A stretch of DNA of 46,495 nt from Clostridiales bacterium DTU072 (GCA_001512685.1 LFSG01000004.1:1-46495); one strand, 5' to 3'; shown: positions 33,497 to 44,120, numbered from the stretch's first letter. Notes: generated by a model not told the origin, from the letters alone. A program made the numbers and translations.

Positions 33497-34201
33497 ATGG
33501 AGAACAGAAAAAAAGAGAGAAAAGAGCTTATTAAAACCGCTTTGGCGTTGTTGCTTTTGATTTGCGTAACATTTACTTTTCTGCTTTTATTTACCGATTT
33601 GTTTGAAAAAGAAGAAGCCGAGGCTTTGCTTATCAGGAGGGGAAGCACGGGCTCTACCGTGCGCACCATACAGTCAAGGCTGAAACAATGGGGATACTAT
33701 AAAGGAAATGTAGACGGCATATTCGGGCCCCAAACCGAAGCCGCCGTTAAATACTTTCAAAGGAAAAACGGGCTTGCCGTTGACGGCATAGTGGGGCCTA
33801 AGACGGCGGCGGCTATCGGCGTGGCTTTGGCTCAAAGCAGCGCTTCCTACTCCAATGACACCTATTTGCTGGCAAGGTGCGTGTATGCGGAGGCCCGCGG
33901 CGAACCTTATGTGGGACAAGTCGCCATTGCCGCGGTAGTGCTCAATAGGGTAAAGCATCCGTCTTTCCCCAACACCATTTCCGGCGTTATTTATCAGCCG
34001 GGAGCCTTTACGGCGGTAGCCGACGGACAAATTAACCTCACCCCCAACGATCAGGCATTAAAGGCGGCCAAAGACGCTCAAAACGGTTGGGATCCAACAT
34101 ACGGGGCCATCTATTATTATAATCCCGCCACCGCGACGAATGCTTGGATAAGAAGCAGGCCCATTCATCTTAGAATAGGCAGACATGTATTTTGTGTTTG
34201 A
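33497..34201 (+). CDS. sleB: Spore cortex-lytic enzyme SleB
   Basis: The 234-aa protein degrades cortex peptidoglycan during germination as a lytic transglycosylase. A membrane or signal segment (ALALLLLICVTFTFLLLF) is followed by a peptidoglycan-binding domain (about 46-110; GSTVRTIQSRLKQWGYY, VDGIFGPQTEAAVKYFQ) and the Hydrolase_2 domain (about 120-234) with ARCVYAEARGEPYVGQVAIAAVVLNR, whose Glu is catalytic in the family. AAGAGGT lies upstream of the ATG. ypeB, its usual partner, follows after 12 nt. Confidence 0.95.
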   Translation: MENRKKERKELIKTALALLLLICVTFTFLLLFTDLFEKEEAEALLIRRGSTGSTVRTIQSRLKQWGYYKGNVDGIFGPQTEAAVKYFQRKNGLAVDGIVGPKTAAAIGVALAQSSASYSNDTYLLARCVYAEARGEPYVGQVAIAAVVLNRVKHPSFPNTISGVIYQPGAFTAVADGQINLTPNDQALKAAKDAQNGWDPTYGAIYYYNPATATNAWIRSRPIHLRIGRHVFCV

Positions 34202-34213
34202 TAAGGAGCAAAT

Positions 34214-35560
34214 ATGGAAGCTAATAAGGAAAAGCGTAAAAAAATATGGCAAATAATCGCTTATGGCGCGGCTATCTTGATTATCGCGGGATTGTCGGTA
34301 GCTTTGGCGTTGGTGGCGCAAAGGCATAAAAGGTATCGCAACGAGATGGAAAATATGTATGAAAAATCTTATTATGACGCTATGTCCTCTATCGCGGGCA
34401 TAGAGACCAATCTCACCAAGCTCGCTGTTTCAAACGATGTTCCCATGCAGAAGGTGCTGTTGACCAATTTGAACAGGGACAGCGAAGCAGCAGAAACCAA
34501 TTTGTCCATGCTCAATTCCAAAGACCAGCCCATTGAGAATATTATGAAATTCTTTAATCAATTGGGCGATTATTGCAAAATGCTATCGGATAAGATAGGA
34601 GAAGACGTCGATATCTCTGAAGAGGAGCATCAGAAGCTTCAGCAGTTCGTCCAGCTTACCGCGCGAATACGAAAGGAATTGCAGTCGGTGCAGAACGAGC
34701 TGCTTAAAGGGGGCAGCTTAATGGGGAAGTTCAACGGCGATTTAAATTATCTTACCGACGTGTATAAAACTCTCAACACCAACGACGATATAGAATTTCC
34801 GCAAATGATATATGACGGGCCTTTCAGCGACGGGCTGAGCGAAAGAGAGCCGAAAGCGCTCAAAGGCATGAAGGAATTGAGCGCTCAAGAATGCGCCGAA
34901 AAAATCAAGGGCTTTTTCAAGGGCAAAGATGTAACCGTAAAGAAAACGGGAGAATCTGAGGAAGGCAACATACCCAATTATATGTTTGATATCACGGTAG
35001 ACGGCATACAAGGCTCAATGCAGCTTAGCAAAAAGGGCGGCATGCTGATGATGTATGACAGCTATAAGGCCATAGATTATCCCGAGCTTGACGAAGAACA
35101 ATGCGTGGCCAAAGCCGGTCAATTCTTGAAAGACGTCGGTTATGACAATATGAAAGCAGTATGGACTTCAAATTATAATTCCACGCTGTATATCAATTTT
35201 GCCTTTGTGAAAAACAATGTAATTTATTTTCCCGATTTGATAAAGGTAAAAATCGCTTGCGACAGCGGCGATGTGGTGGGATTTGAGGCGCAGAACTATC
35301 TTTATAACCATACCGAGGACGGCGGAAGGACATCCATTCTTCCCAATATGGACGAAGTGGAGTACGATTTACATCCCGATCTTGAGCTTATAGACAAAAG
35401 GTTTGTTATCATTCCCACTGTAACCCATAAAGAAAAAGCGGCGGTGGAATATCATTGCCAAAAAGGCGATACAGAATATTATATTTATGTAGACGCGCAA
35501 ACCAATGAAGAAGAAGAAATATTTATTGTGGTGGACGATAACGGAAAAATGATGATATGA
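34214..35560 (+). CDS. ypeB: Germination protein YpeB
   Basis: The 448-aa protein is the partner that stabilises and localises SleB in the spore. It has a short basic N-terminus, one membrane segment (IIAYGAAILIIAGLSVALAL, about 13-32), a helical region, and C-terminal PepSY-type segments (ECAEKIKGFFKGKDV and DEEQCVAKAGQFLKDVGYD). A few hundred residues of beta-rich sequence make up the end. AAGGAG precedes the ATG. It closes the spoIIR-sleB-ypeB run and is followed by a terminator. Confidence 0.93.
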   Translation: MEANKEKRKKIWQIIAYGAAILIIAGLSVALALVAQRHKRYRNEMENMYEKSYYDAMSSIAGIETNLTKLAVSNDVPMQKVLLTNLNRDSEAAETNLSMLNSKDQPIENIMKFFNQLGDYCKMLSDKIGEDVDISEEEHQKLQQFVQLTARIRKELQSVQNELLKGGSLMGKFNGDLNYLTDVYKTLNTNDDIEFPQMIYDGPFSDGLSEREPKALKGMKELSAQECAEKIKGFFKGKDVTVKKTGESEEGNIPNYMFDITVDGIQGSMQLSKKGGMLMMYDSYKAIDYPELDEEQCVAKAGQFLKDVGYDNMKAVWTSNYNSTLYINFAFVKNNVIYFPDLIKVKIACDSGDVVGFEAQNYLYNHTEDGGRTSILPNMDEVEYDLHPDLELIDKRFVIIPTVTHKEKAAVEYHCQKGDTEYYIYVDAQTNEEEEIFIVVDDNGKMMI

Positions 35561-35580
35561 AAAAGCAAAAGAATAATCAT

Positions 35581-35605
35581 AAAAGCGGCGATAAACGCCG
35601 CTTTT
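35581..35605. terminator. Bidirectional terminator between ypeB and the giant LRR gene
   Basis: AAAAGCGGCG and CGCCGCTTTT form a 10-bp stem with an ATAAA loop. A and T runs flank both sides, and the LRR gene stop lies 2 nt away on the other strand. Confidence 0.9.
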
Positions 35606-35606
35606 A

Positions 35607-38600
35607 TTATATTTCGTAATAATTTATTTTGTCCGCGATATCTTCGCCATAGCTTATTTCGCTGCCCTCGGGCAATAAGATAAGACCTATTTCGGGTATT
35701 ATGGCGTTTACGGAAATTTCCGCCACTTCTCTGCCTTGAATGTATTGCGGAATATATAGGATATCCACATTTCCTATGTATTGCAATATCCTGACTCTGT
35801 TGTTGGGCATGCTTTCAACGGCGAAATTGCCGAATATCGTATTATGCGTGATTATTTGATTGGCAAATACCGACCATATGGTTTTTTGGCGATAATTAAT
35901 CAAATACTGCGATTCCACAAAAATCTTGAGATGGGGATTGGTGTTCATCAGCATGCTGTTGCCCCCTTCGATTACTCCCGGAGTGTTCAGGCGCAATCTG
36001 AGCAGCGACGAACAGTTTATGAAGGCCGCTTCCTCTATGGCTATTACCGTGGACGGCAAGTCGATTGATTTAAGCGAGCGGCAATTTTGGAAGACGGCGG
36101 TAGGAATAGTCTTGATGTTTTCGGGCAGATTGATTGACCTCAAGCTGACGCAGTTATTGAAAGCGTATCCCTCGATTGTTTCAACGGAAGAGGGCAAAAC
36201 CACCTTTTCCAAAGACACGCAATCGCTGAAAGCGAATAAACTTATTGTTTGCCTGTAGCCTTCAAGCATGGTTACGCTTTTTAGATTGGGATTCCCGAAG
36301 AATCTGCCTATGGACCTTACTTCATAATTTATTCCGCCTATTTCGATGCTGCCCGGTATGATTATATCGGTTTGAGCGCCTCTGTATTGCGTCAAATGGA
36401 TGGAATTGGAACTTAAAATACTGTAAGCGAAATCCCCATGGAATTGATGAGGCAAAATATAGTCAGGGTATATGACGGGATTATAAATTCCGCTTTCGCT
36501 GTAGCCGCCGTAGCTTTTCCAGTTTGCCAAATTGTTTTTGTATTCGGTTAAGCTGTTGCGCGGAACGAATATTTTCAGGAAAGAATTGTTTATGTTGTTG
36601 AACAATCCCGGTCCCGCCGTTGTCAAGCCGTCCGACGTTCTTACTCCGTCGTCGCCTCTCATTACATAAACCGTTTCAAGTCCCGTGCAATAATTAAATA
36701 CGCCGGTCATCAATTGAAGCACGGTAAACGGTATGGTGATTTCTTTTAGGGAATGGCAATGGGAGAAAGCGTAATTGTATATTATATTCAAATTGCCGTC
36801 TTCGGGCAAAGCGATATCCCTAAGGTTGATGTTGTTATGGAAGGCGTAGTCTCCTATGGAGCGCAATCTCTTGGGCAGGGTGATTTCAATAAGCTCGATA
36901 TTGTTGGAGAAAGCGTTTGAGCTTAACACCAGATCGCCCACGGGTTCGCCCTCGATTTCCAATATATCTTCGCCCTCAAATGTTATGGAGCTCAGCATGG
37001 TATCGGCAAAAGCAAAGCTCGCGATGTTTCTTACCGATATGGGTATGGTTATGGATTTGAGCGGAGTATAACGGAAGGCGTTTTGGCCTATGGATTCAAG
37101 AGTTGAGCCCGCCTCAAACATAACTTCCTCTACTCCGCTTTTGTAAAAAGCGTTGGCGGAGATGGTGTTTACGGTGTTGGGAACGGTAACCGTCTTGACA
37201 GCGTAATTAAATACATTGGGAAGTATGGACACTATTTTGTGGCCGTTAATATGCGAAGGCACAATCACATTGATTTCATCGCCCACATAGTGGACAAGCT
37301 CGGCGGTTTTGGCGTCGGGATCTATAACGCTTATGGCAAAGCCGTCAAAAATCATGTCCAAGCTGAATATTTTTGAAACCAAGCTGTTCCAACTGCTTGA
37401 GCTGCTTCTATAATAATTGAGTTTGTAATCCCTGACATATATTTTCGCGTAGTCGCATCCTTCCAAAAGGTCTTGGGCGTCGGCAGCAAGATTTATTATT
37501 GAAGAAGTGGGGGTGTCGTCGTCGATATAAATGGCAAGCAAATAGCGACAGTTTTTGAAAGCCCCTTTGTGTATTGTCTTAAGCCGATTGGGAAGGGTAA
37601 CCGTAACTATATCGGTCAACGCGAAAGCGTTTATGCCTATTGAGGTCATATCCACGCCTAAAAATTCCACATTATTTAATTTCATTCTGTGCGGCAATTC
37701 CGAAGAAAAAGCGTAATTGCCTATGATGTCGGTATTTTGCGGCGCTTTGAAAGAAGTAAGATTTACGCATTTATAAAAAGCGTAATCGCCGATAGTGATT
37801 AATCTGCTTGCGTTTATGGTTAATTCCGCGCCGATGGACACATTCTTTACGGCGGTGCCGTAAAAAGCCGAATTGCCTATGCTGATTAAGCTGAGCGGCA
37901 ATTGCACGCTGTTGAGATTGACGCAATAACGGAAGGCGTTTCGGTTTATGGAAAGCACGCCTTCGGGAACAATAACATTCCTTATTTTATAATTAAAGCA
38001 GTATTCTCCGATTTCCAATACCGGCTTATCGGCAATGACTGCGGGGATAGAAATATCTTGCTGGTCTCCCAAATATTTGTTTAACCTTACGCCTTCTATG
38101 ACAAAAGTAATTCTTTCTATCCTTACGGTGTGCAGCCGATCGAAGGCATCATATACCGTTACGGTCTCCGCCGACAAAGCCGCGTATGATTTGTAATCGG
38201 TTATTTTTGTGGATTGGTTTATTCTGTGGCTGAAGGTTTTGTTTTCCTCATTTATGGTTACGACCGGCAGTTTTAATACCGTTTCCAGCGCGTTGAAGTC
38301 GTTGACATAGCTCTTATCGTATTTATTGTCGGGCAAGGGCAATCCCAAATATTCCACCACTCGAACGGCGTTGTAATTATAATTGATAAGCTCTATCGAA
38401 TAACTGCTGTGCAAAGAGTCCTTGCTGTTGATTTTGGAAGTGATGTTTCTCCAATACCTCGCTTTAAGATACTCTTTCATGGCTTGCTGAGGCACATATA
38501 TCATCAATTCTTCTCTTGTGCCCGCAAAGGTATAGTCGTTTTGTAACTCGGTAATCGCCAAGTCGTCGGCGCCGCGGTTAAGTATAATGCTGACAAGCGA

Positions 38601-41600
38601 TTGGCAATTGTTGAAGGCTCTGGCTCCTAAAAGCTTAAGGCTTTTGGGAAATTCTATGGTATTCATGGCTTGATTGTGCTGGAAGGCGTACGCGCTGACG
38701 GTTTCCAATATGCTGTCGGCGGGGAAAACGGCGTTCCTTAAATTCATCATGTTGTTTTCAAGGCCCGCGAAAGCAAACATGCCTATGTGTCTTAATCTGC
38801 GCGGCAAGCTGATTGTCTCTAAGGAAACGCACAATTGGAAAGCGTAATTGCCTATTGAGGTAAGCAGGCTGTTGGAGCCGAAATTCACATTCCGCAAAGC
38901 CTTGCATTCGTAGAAAGCGTATTCTCCTATTTCTTGCACGCTGTCGCTTATATTAATTGTGGTCAGCGCCGAACAATTATAGAAAGCGTAATCGGATATT
39001 TTAGTGATGCCTTGAGGCAAGGTAATTATTTGCAATATGGAATTGTAGCTGAAGGCGTTGGGGGCGATTTCTTTTACCTTCAATCCCCGCAATGTAACGG
39101 GAATGGCAAGATTTGAGCCAATATCCGCAAGTCCAATATATTTGACTATGCGGCAGCTGTTCGGATCTCCCGGCAATACTTCGATTATGAAGTTTTCTAC
39201 AGAAAGGGAGAAGCTCTTTATATTCGCGGCGTGCCCCCTCCACAGCGGATTTTGTTTGTAAATGAAATCCATTGAGCTGCTTACGAAGAATTCCAAATTC
39301 GGGGAGGTGTTTTCAAAGGTGTTGTCGTATATTCTTACGATGGTAGTGCCCGCTTCGTTGAGATTAAGACCTGTCAAATACTTGTTTCCGCTGAACGCTC
39401 TCGGCCCCAATTCCCTTGTTTTATGGGATATGGCGTAGGTGGAGCCCTGTTTGCCGGCGGGGTACAGTATAAGCATTTCGTCTTCGGAGTATACTTTTCC
39501 GTCGCCGTAATCCACATTGCCGGTGTACAATACATCGTTAATGGTTCGATAATAAGGATTGTTTATGTCCACATTAAGCATGGAAAGATTATTGCATCCG
39601 TAAGCGGGCGCGTCGCCGATTAAGGAAACCATCTTCAGCGACAGCGAGGTCAAGCCGGCGCAATCGGCAAATACATAACTGCCCAGCGTATACTCGTCGT
39701 CGCTTGTTATTTCCACATTTTGCAGCGAAGAGCATCCATAAAAAGCCATGTCATCTATTAGAGTAACGGTGTAAGGAATGCGCATAAAGGTTATTCCTTT
39801 GCAGCCGTAAAAAGCGCCTTGCCCTATCGTCAACAAACCTTCGTTAAGGATTATGTCGGTATAGCTTGAAGTATCCTTAAAGGCATAATCGCCTATTGTC
39901 TCGACATTCAAAGGCAATTCAACCCGTCTGTCTTCGTTATACGCAAAGTAATCATATCCTACAAGCGCGCCAAATTCCATGCCGCTGTCCGCGATTTCGG
40001 CGCTTCCGATATTGCTGAACGCGCCTTCCATTATTACAGAGCAAAGCGCGCCTTCTTCAAAGCTTATCAGCACAAGATTGGGGTTGTTGCTGAAAGCGTA
40101 AGCGCCGATTTCCGTTACCCTTTTGGGTATGACGACATTTGACAAATTGGTATTTTCAAAACAGCTTTGACCTAAAATAAGCTCTTTTTGGCTGTCTTCA
40201 AAAACTAAATCTTTACGGTAAGCGATAACTTCATTGCCGCCGTCATTCATTTTGAGCGCGGCGCTGCCCAGAGAGCTGTTATAAAACGCATGGCTGTCGA
40301 TAAATACCGTTCTGGCGGGAATAACGAAGGAGTCTATGGAAGAGCAGGCGCTGAAAGCGTACTTTCCGATAGTTAAATCCATATCCCCGTCGGTGAAATC
40401 AATATTGAATATATTTTTGCAGCCGTAAAAGGCGTAATCTCCTATCAGCGTAAAATGCGCGGGAATGGTTACCTGCCTGAGTTCGTTGCATCCGATAAAC
40501 GCGCCTTGGCCCAGCGATACGCCTTCGGGATTGTAAACCGTTCCGTCCAATTCCTCAAAAACCGCTTTTTCCAGAGAGGTATTATAATAAAATACATTTT
40601 CGCCCATGGAAACAAGCCTTGACGGAATAGTGATTTCATAAACGAAATGGCAATTGTCAAACACATACGAGCCCAGCTCAAGAGGCAAGGAGCTTTGAGT
40701 GAAGTCAATGTTTTGCAAGCTTACGCACAACGAAAAAGCGTAGTCGCCCAAATACGCCAGCCGGGCGGGCAGCTCTATTTGGGCAAGCGCTGAGCATTCG
40801 GCGAACGCATGGCCTTCTATGTTCAGCGGCAGCTCGATTTCGGAAGCTTGTTCAAAAACTATATTGGTTAAACTGTAGCATTTTTCAAAAGCGCCCACGC
40901 CTATTAAGGACACCCTTTCGGGTATGGTTATTTCGGCGGCGGGGACGGCCGAAAAAGCGTAATCGCCTATGGTAAGGGCGTTTTCGTTATCCGTGTCGGG
41001 CTGCAAGGCTATTTGCCTTAGTATGGCGTTATTGTAAAAAGCAAAATTGCCTATTTGCTTTACTCTTGGAGAAATAACGACTTCGGTCAGATAATTGCAT
41101 TGAGCGAAAGCGTAATCGCCTATGCTTATTTGGGTTTCCGAAGGGGCAAAGGTAAGTCTCGTTATTCTTGAGCTGTTGAAAGCGTGAGGAGCTATGGCTT
41201 CCACATCTTGAGCGACCGCAAACGCCGTTTGTATACCGGTAGGGAACAAAGCTATTGTTTTGGGCGAAGATTTTGTATAAAGAACATTGTAGTTTCCTTG
41301 TTCCGATTGTACGGCGGTAAAATTGGGATTATCAGCGCTTACTGTAAAGAATACCAAGCTCTGGCAATTTGTGAAAGGATGGCCTTCAAAAGTGGTTACC
41401 GAATCGGGCAACACAAAATTGGTAAGCTTGGAACATCCCCTGAAGACATTGCTTTTTAATACGGTCAGCGTGGCGGCGGCCGTATTTATTACTCTCAATG
41501 AAACGCATTCGGCAAAAGCCTCTTCTTCAATAGTGGTAACATGTCTGGGGATAACCACATTGTCCAATTGCGAGCAGCCGAAGAAAGCTCTTCTACCCAC

Positions 41601-44069
41601 TATCGTGGTATTGGGGAACAATACTTGTTTTGAGGTGTCCGATTCATGGCTGGTAAGCCTTATGCAGCCTTCAAAAGCCGATTCGCCTATTATGGATATG
41701 TTGCTGTCCGACACCTGCGTGCCCGAAGATACCGTGGCAAGGTATATGCAGCCGTAAAAAGCGTAATCGCCTATCTTAATTACCGTGGACGGTATGATGA
41801 TATTGGTCAAATTTATGCAGCCATAAAAAGTGTATGGCTTGATTTCCCTTAAAACATTGTTAAGCGCCACTATGGTAACCCTTAAGCTTCTGCAATTGTA
41901 AAAAGCTTCTTCGCCTATGTCGCTCACTCTTTCGGGAACTTGAAATTGTTCAAGATATATGCAGTTCTTAAAAGCGCCTTTTCCTATGCGCTCCAGTCGC
42001 CTCACTCCCGATATGTCGGAAACAATCGCGACGGTGGTAAGCTGCATAAACAAGCTTTCGTCCTCGGGAGCGGAAAAGGCGTAATCTCCCAAGCTTATCA
42101 AGCTTGAGGGAAGATATACGGTTCTTGTGTTGTAACAGCCGTAAAACGCGTAATCTCCGATTTCGGTAAGCCTGCTTCCGTCCACATCTATTTCAAGCAG
42201 CATTTGACGGCAATTTTTGAAAGCGCCTTCGCCTATGGTAATTACCGAAGACGGTATTCTTGCCGAGGACAATAAAGTACAGTCATTAAAAGCGTAATCG
42301 CCTATCGCTTCCAGCCTGTTGCCAAAAGATATATTGCGAAGCGCCATAGGCCTGCCGTTAATTCCGCTGAAGGCGTAATCACCTATGGACAGCAGCATTT
42401 CAGGAAAGCTCCAACTTGTAAGGCTTACGCATCCCGCAAAGGCGTATTCGTTTATGTAAGTCAATTGAGAATAACCGATAAAATCAATGGTCATAAGATT
42501 GGGCATATTGTACATGCCGTAAGCTTGTATCTCGTTTGTGGCGCCCGACAAGGTTATGCGCGTAAGCATACTGTTGTTTCTGAAAGCGTTTACGCCGATT
42601 TTCGTGGTTATCAGCGGCACGCTGTAGGTCGTCGCTTTTTTGTTCGGAAAGCATATAAGAGTGGTGCCGTGGTCGGAGAATATGACGCCGTCCGTTTCCA
42701 CGTAATGGGGGTGTCCGTCTTCAACGGCGAATTCCTCAAGGCTGCTGTCTTCAAACATCTTGTAGTTTACTTCCTCAAGAGAGGCGGGAACGGTAAAGGA
42801 AGTCAAATATCGCGTTCCTTTGAAAACGGCGTCGCCCAAATGAGAAAGCCTGCTGCCTATGGGCATCAGCACATAAGAAAGACTCATTTCCACATTTGCG
42901 GGCAAATCAATGGCGGCAAAAGCCAAATCGCCGATATATTCAACGCTTTGGGGGATATATAGGCCGTTTAGGCTATGGCAATTCATAAACGCCGCGTCGC
43001 ATATCTTTTTTAAAGAAGGATTGTCCATAAAAGTAATCGACGTAAACGAAGGCGCGCCCGAAAAAGCCATCGAGCCTATGTATTCGATTGTGTCCGAGAT
43101 ATGTACGGTATTAAGGTATTCGGACTTAAATACCATGTGTCTGTCTTTTTCTTGAGGGGTGGTTAATTGGGAATAAGGCGTGTCGTAGCCTATATACTTA
43201 ACGGGCAAGCCTTCTATTTCTTCGGGGATAAGCATGTTGGTTTGATATTGCGCCACCCTTGTCAAGCCGGTTATTCTTATGGCGTTATCCGTTCCGCCCG
43301 CATAATCTGCCGTTTCGTATACAAAAAGTTCCCCGATTTCGCTTTCGCGCACCCACCACGCGTAAAGCGTGATGTCAGCCGAAGGCATGACATTGGGGAA
43401 AACATAGGGCGATGTGAATTCAGGGTCGGTAAACCAACCGCCGAAAATAAAATTATGCCGTTCGGGATTGTCGGGTTTTTGGTATGGCTGACCGCCGAAT
43501 TCAGTAACTACGATGGGAGGGGTTTGATCGTCAATAATAAAAGTCATGGTAAACGGCTTTTGGGTATACACGGCGTCAATAACGAGATCTTGCGTAACTC
43601 GGTCCAAAGGCACATTGTCCAAATCCCAGCTGCCTATATAACCCGTCCTTTCGGGAACGGAGGGAATGTGCGGCGTAAGAGGCTGGCCGTATATTATCGT
43701 CCTGTATATGTAACTGTATGAGCTTTCATTGGGCAGCTTGGCGCGAAAGGTTACCGTAAGCTCCCGCGGTAGCCACTTTGCGTATAATGTGATGCTTCTG
43801 TCCGGTACTACGCTGAAATCAAAAACCTGTGTCCTTTCCGCATCCGTATACCAGTTATCGAAATAAAACCCTTCTTTGACGGGATCGTTGGGTCTGGGCA
43901 CTGATTCCATGGAACTGTCTATGGAAATATCTCTGATGGGAGAACCGCCGTCGGTATCAAAGCTCACTTTAATTCCGCCGGCGCTACAGCCGGTAACGAT
44001 TATCATTAACACAGACGCCAACAGAAGAATAAATGTTATGCGGGACAGCTTATCGCGGTAAGAAATCAT
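35607..44069 (-). CDS. Giant modular BspA-like leucine-rich-repeat lipoprotein, 2820 aa
   Basis: The N-terminus is a lipoprotein signal with lipobox IVTGC (Cys at about 28), so the protein should be lipid-anchored outside the cell. Three InlB/Listeria-Bacteroides type repeats follow (about 32-235; FYFDNWYTDAERT, GGWFTDPEFTSP). The rest is LRR_5 repeats, many with the core IGDYAF or IGxxAF. The chain is divided into about six modules. Each starts with a linker of the form YIGxxxxIxIPxxIxGxxVxxI (near 240, 1620, 1990, 2240, 2560 and 2750) and most end in a cap with IxVPxxxxxxYxxxxxxW (near 1605, 1870, 2220, 2515 and 2730). No LPXTG or membrane anchor closes it. AAGGAGT precedes the ATG. Probable adhesion or binding role; the ligand is unknown. 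Confidence 0.93.
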   Translation of the reverse strand: MISYRDKLSRITFILLLASVLMIIVTGCSAGGIKVSFDTDGGSPIRDISIDSSMESVPRPNDPVKEGFYFDNWYTDAERTQVFDFSVVPDRSITLYAKWLPRELTVTFRAKLPNESSYSYIYRTIIYGQPLTPHIPSVPERTGYIGSWDLDNVPLDRVTQDLVIDAVYTQKPFTMTFIIDDQTPPIVVTEFGGQPYQKPDNPERHNFIFGGWFTDPEFTSPYVFPNVMPSADITLYAWWVRESEIGELFVYETADYAGGTDNAIRITGLTRVAQYQTNMLIPEEIEGLPVKYIGYDTPYSQLTTPQEKDRHMVFKSEYLNTVHISDTIEYIGSMAFSGAPSFTSITFMDNPSLKKICDAAFMNCHSLNGLYIPQSVEYIGDLAFAAIDLPANVEMSLSYVLMPIGSRLSHLGDAVFKGTRYLTSFTVPASLEEVNYKMFEDSSLEEFAVEDGHPHYVETDGVIFSDHGTTLICFPNKKATTYSVPLITTKIGVNAFRNNSMLTRITLSGATNEIQAYGMYNMPNLMTIDFIGYSQLTYINEYAFAGCVSLTSWSFPEMLLSIGDYAFSGINGRPMALRNISFGNRLEAIGDYAFNDCTLLSSARIPSSVITIGEGAFKNCRQMLLEIDVDGSRLTEIGDYAFYGCYNTRTVYLPSSLISLGDYAFSAPEDESLFMQLTTVAIVSDISGVRRLERIGKGAFKNCIYLEQFQVPERVSDIGEEAFYNCRSLRVTIVALNNVLREIKPYTFYGCINLTNIIIPSTVIKIGDYAFYGCIYLATVSSGTQVSDSNISIIGESAFEGCIRLTSHESDTSKQVLFPNTTIVGRRAFFGCSQLDNVVIPRHVTTIEEEAFAECVSLRVINTAAATLTVLKSNVFRGCSKLTNFVLPDSVTTFEGHPFTNCQSLVFFTVSADNPNFTAVQSEQGNYNVLYTKSSPKTIALFPTGIQTAFAVAQDVEAIAPHAFNSSRITRLTFAPSETQISIGDYAFAQCNYLTEVVISPRVKQIGNFAFYNNAILRQIALQPDTDNENALTIGDYAFSAVPAAEITIPERVSLIGVGAFEKCYSLTNIVFEQASEIELPLNIEGHAFAECSALAQIELPARLAYLGDYAFSLCVSLQNIDFTQSSLPLELGSYVFDNCHFVYEITIPSRLVSMGENVFYYNTSLEKAVFEELDGTVYNPEGVSLGQGAFIGCNELRQVTIPAHFTLIGDYAFYGCKNIFNIDFTDGDMDLTIGKYAFSACSSIDSFVIPARTVFIDSHAFYNSSLGSAALKMNDGGNEVIAYRKDLVFEDSQKELILGQSCFENTNLSNVVIPKRVTEIGAYAFSNNPNLVLISFEEGALCSVIMEGAFSNIGSAEIADSGMEFGALVGYDYFAYNEDRRVELPLNVETIGDYAFKDTSSYTDIILNEGLLTIGQGAFYGCKGITFMRIPYTVTLIDDMAFYGCSSLQNVEITSDDEYTLGSYVFADCAGLTSLSLKMVSLIGDAPAYGCNNLSMLNVDINNPYYRTINDVLYTGNVDYGDGKVYSEDEMLILYPAGKQGSTYAISHKTRELGPRAFSGNKYLTGLNLNEAGTTIVRIYDNTFENTSPNLEFFVSSSMDFIYKQNPLWRGHAANIKSFSLSVENFIIEVLPGDPNSCRIVKYIGLADIGSNLAIPVTLRGLKVKEIAPNAFSYNSILQIITLPQGITKISDYAFYNCSALTTINISDSVQEIGEYAFYECKALRNVNFGSNSLLTSIGNYAFQLCVSLETISLPRRLRHIGMFAFAGLENNMMNLRNAVFPADSILETVSAYAFQHNQAMNTIEFPKSLKLLGARAFNNCQSLVSIILNRGADDLAITELQNDYTFAGTREELMIYVPQQAMKEYLKARYWRNITSKINSKDSLHSSYSIELINYNYNAVRVVEYLGLPLPDNKYDKSYVNDFNALETVLKLPVVTINEENKTFSHRINQSTKITDYKSYAALSAETVTVYDAFDRLHTVRIERITFVIEGVRLNKYLGDQQDISIPAVIADKPVLEIGEYCFNYKIRNVIVPEGVLSINRNAFRYCVNLNSVQLPLSLISIGNSAFYGTAVKNVSIGAELTINASRLITIGDYAFYKCVNLTSFKAPQNTDIIGNYAFSSELPHRMKLNNVEFLGVDMTSIGINAFALTDIVTVTLPNRLKTIHKGAFKNCRYLLAIYIDDDTPTSSIINLAADAQDLLEGCDYAKIYVRDYKLNYYRSSSSSWNSLVSKIFSLDMIFDGFAISVIDPDAKTAELVHYVGDEINVIVPSHINGHKIVSILPNVFNYAVKTVTVPNTVNTISANAFYKSGVEEVMFEAGSTLESIGQNAFRYTPLKSITIPISVRNIASFAFADTMLSSITFEGEDILEIEGEPVGDLVLSSNAFSNNIELIEITLPKRLRSIGDYAFHNNINLRDIALPEDGNLNIIYNYAFSHCHSLKEITIPFTVLQLMTGVFNYCTGLETVYVMRGDDGVRTSDGLTTAGPGLFNNINNSFLKIFVPRNSLTEYKNNLANWKSYGGYSESGIYNPVIYPDYILPHQFHGDFAYSILSSNSIHLTQYRGAQTDIIIPGSIEIGGINYEVRSIGRFFGNPNLKSVTMLEGYRQTISLFAFSDCVSLEKVVLPSSVETIEGYAFNNCVSLRSINLPENIKTIPTAVFQNCRSLKSIDLPSTVIAIEEAAFINCSSLLRLRLNTPGVIEGGNSMLMNTNPHLKIFVESQYLINYRQKTIWSVFANQIITHNTIFGNFAVESMPNNRVRILQYIGNVDILYIPQYIQGREVAEISVNAIIPEIGLILLPEGSEISYGEDIADKINYYEI
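35900..43150 (-). repeat. Degenerate tandem repeat array encoding LRR_5 units
   Basis: Within the giant gene a short motif recurs on the plus strand as GCGTAATCGCCTAT or close variants, encoding IGDYAF on the minus strand. At least ten near-identical copies occur at intervals of about 70-140 nt. Such a region may cause misassembly and recombination between units. Confidence 0.8.
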
Positions 44070-44091
44070 GCCGACTCCTTGTAAGTTTTTT

Positions 44092-44113
44092 GTATAAATA
44101 AATATATTTATAC
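44092..44113 (-). promoter_or_regulatory. AT-rich hairpin in the 5' leader of the giant LRR gene
   Basis: GTATAAATA and TATTTATAC form a 9-bp perfect inverted repeat around AATA. It lies between the predicted transcription start and the ribosome-binding site. It may stabilise the mRNA or be an AT-rich accident. Confidence 0.35.
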
Positions 44114-44120
44114 AGATATA

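Noticed and set aside
35900..43150. Regularly recurring GCGTAATCGCCTAT motif as a possible CRISPR array or non-coding repeat
   Set aside because: The copies are in frame within one long gene, encode IGDYAF of LRR_5 units and have variable coding spacers. No cas genes are present.
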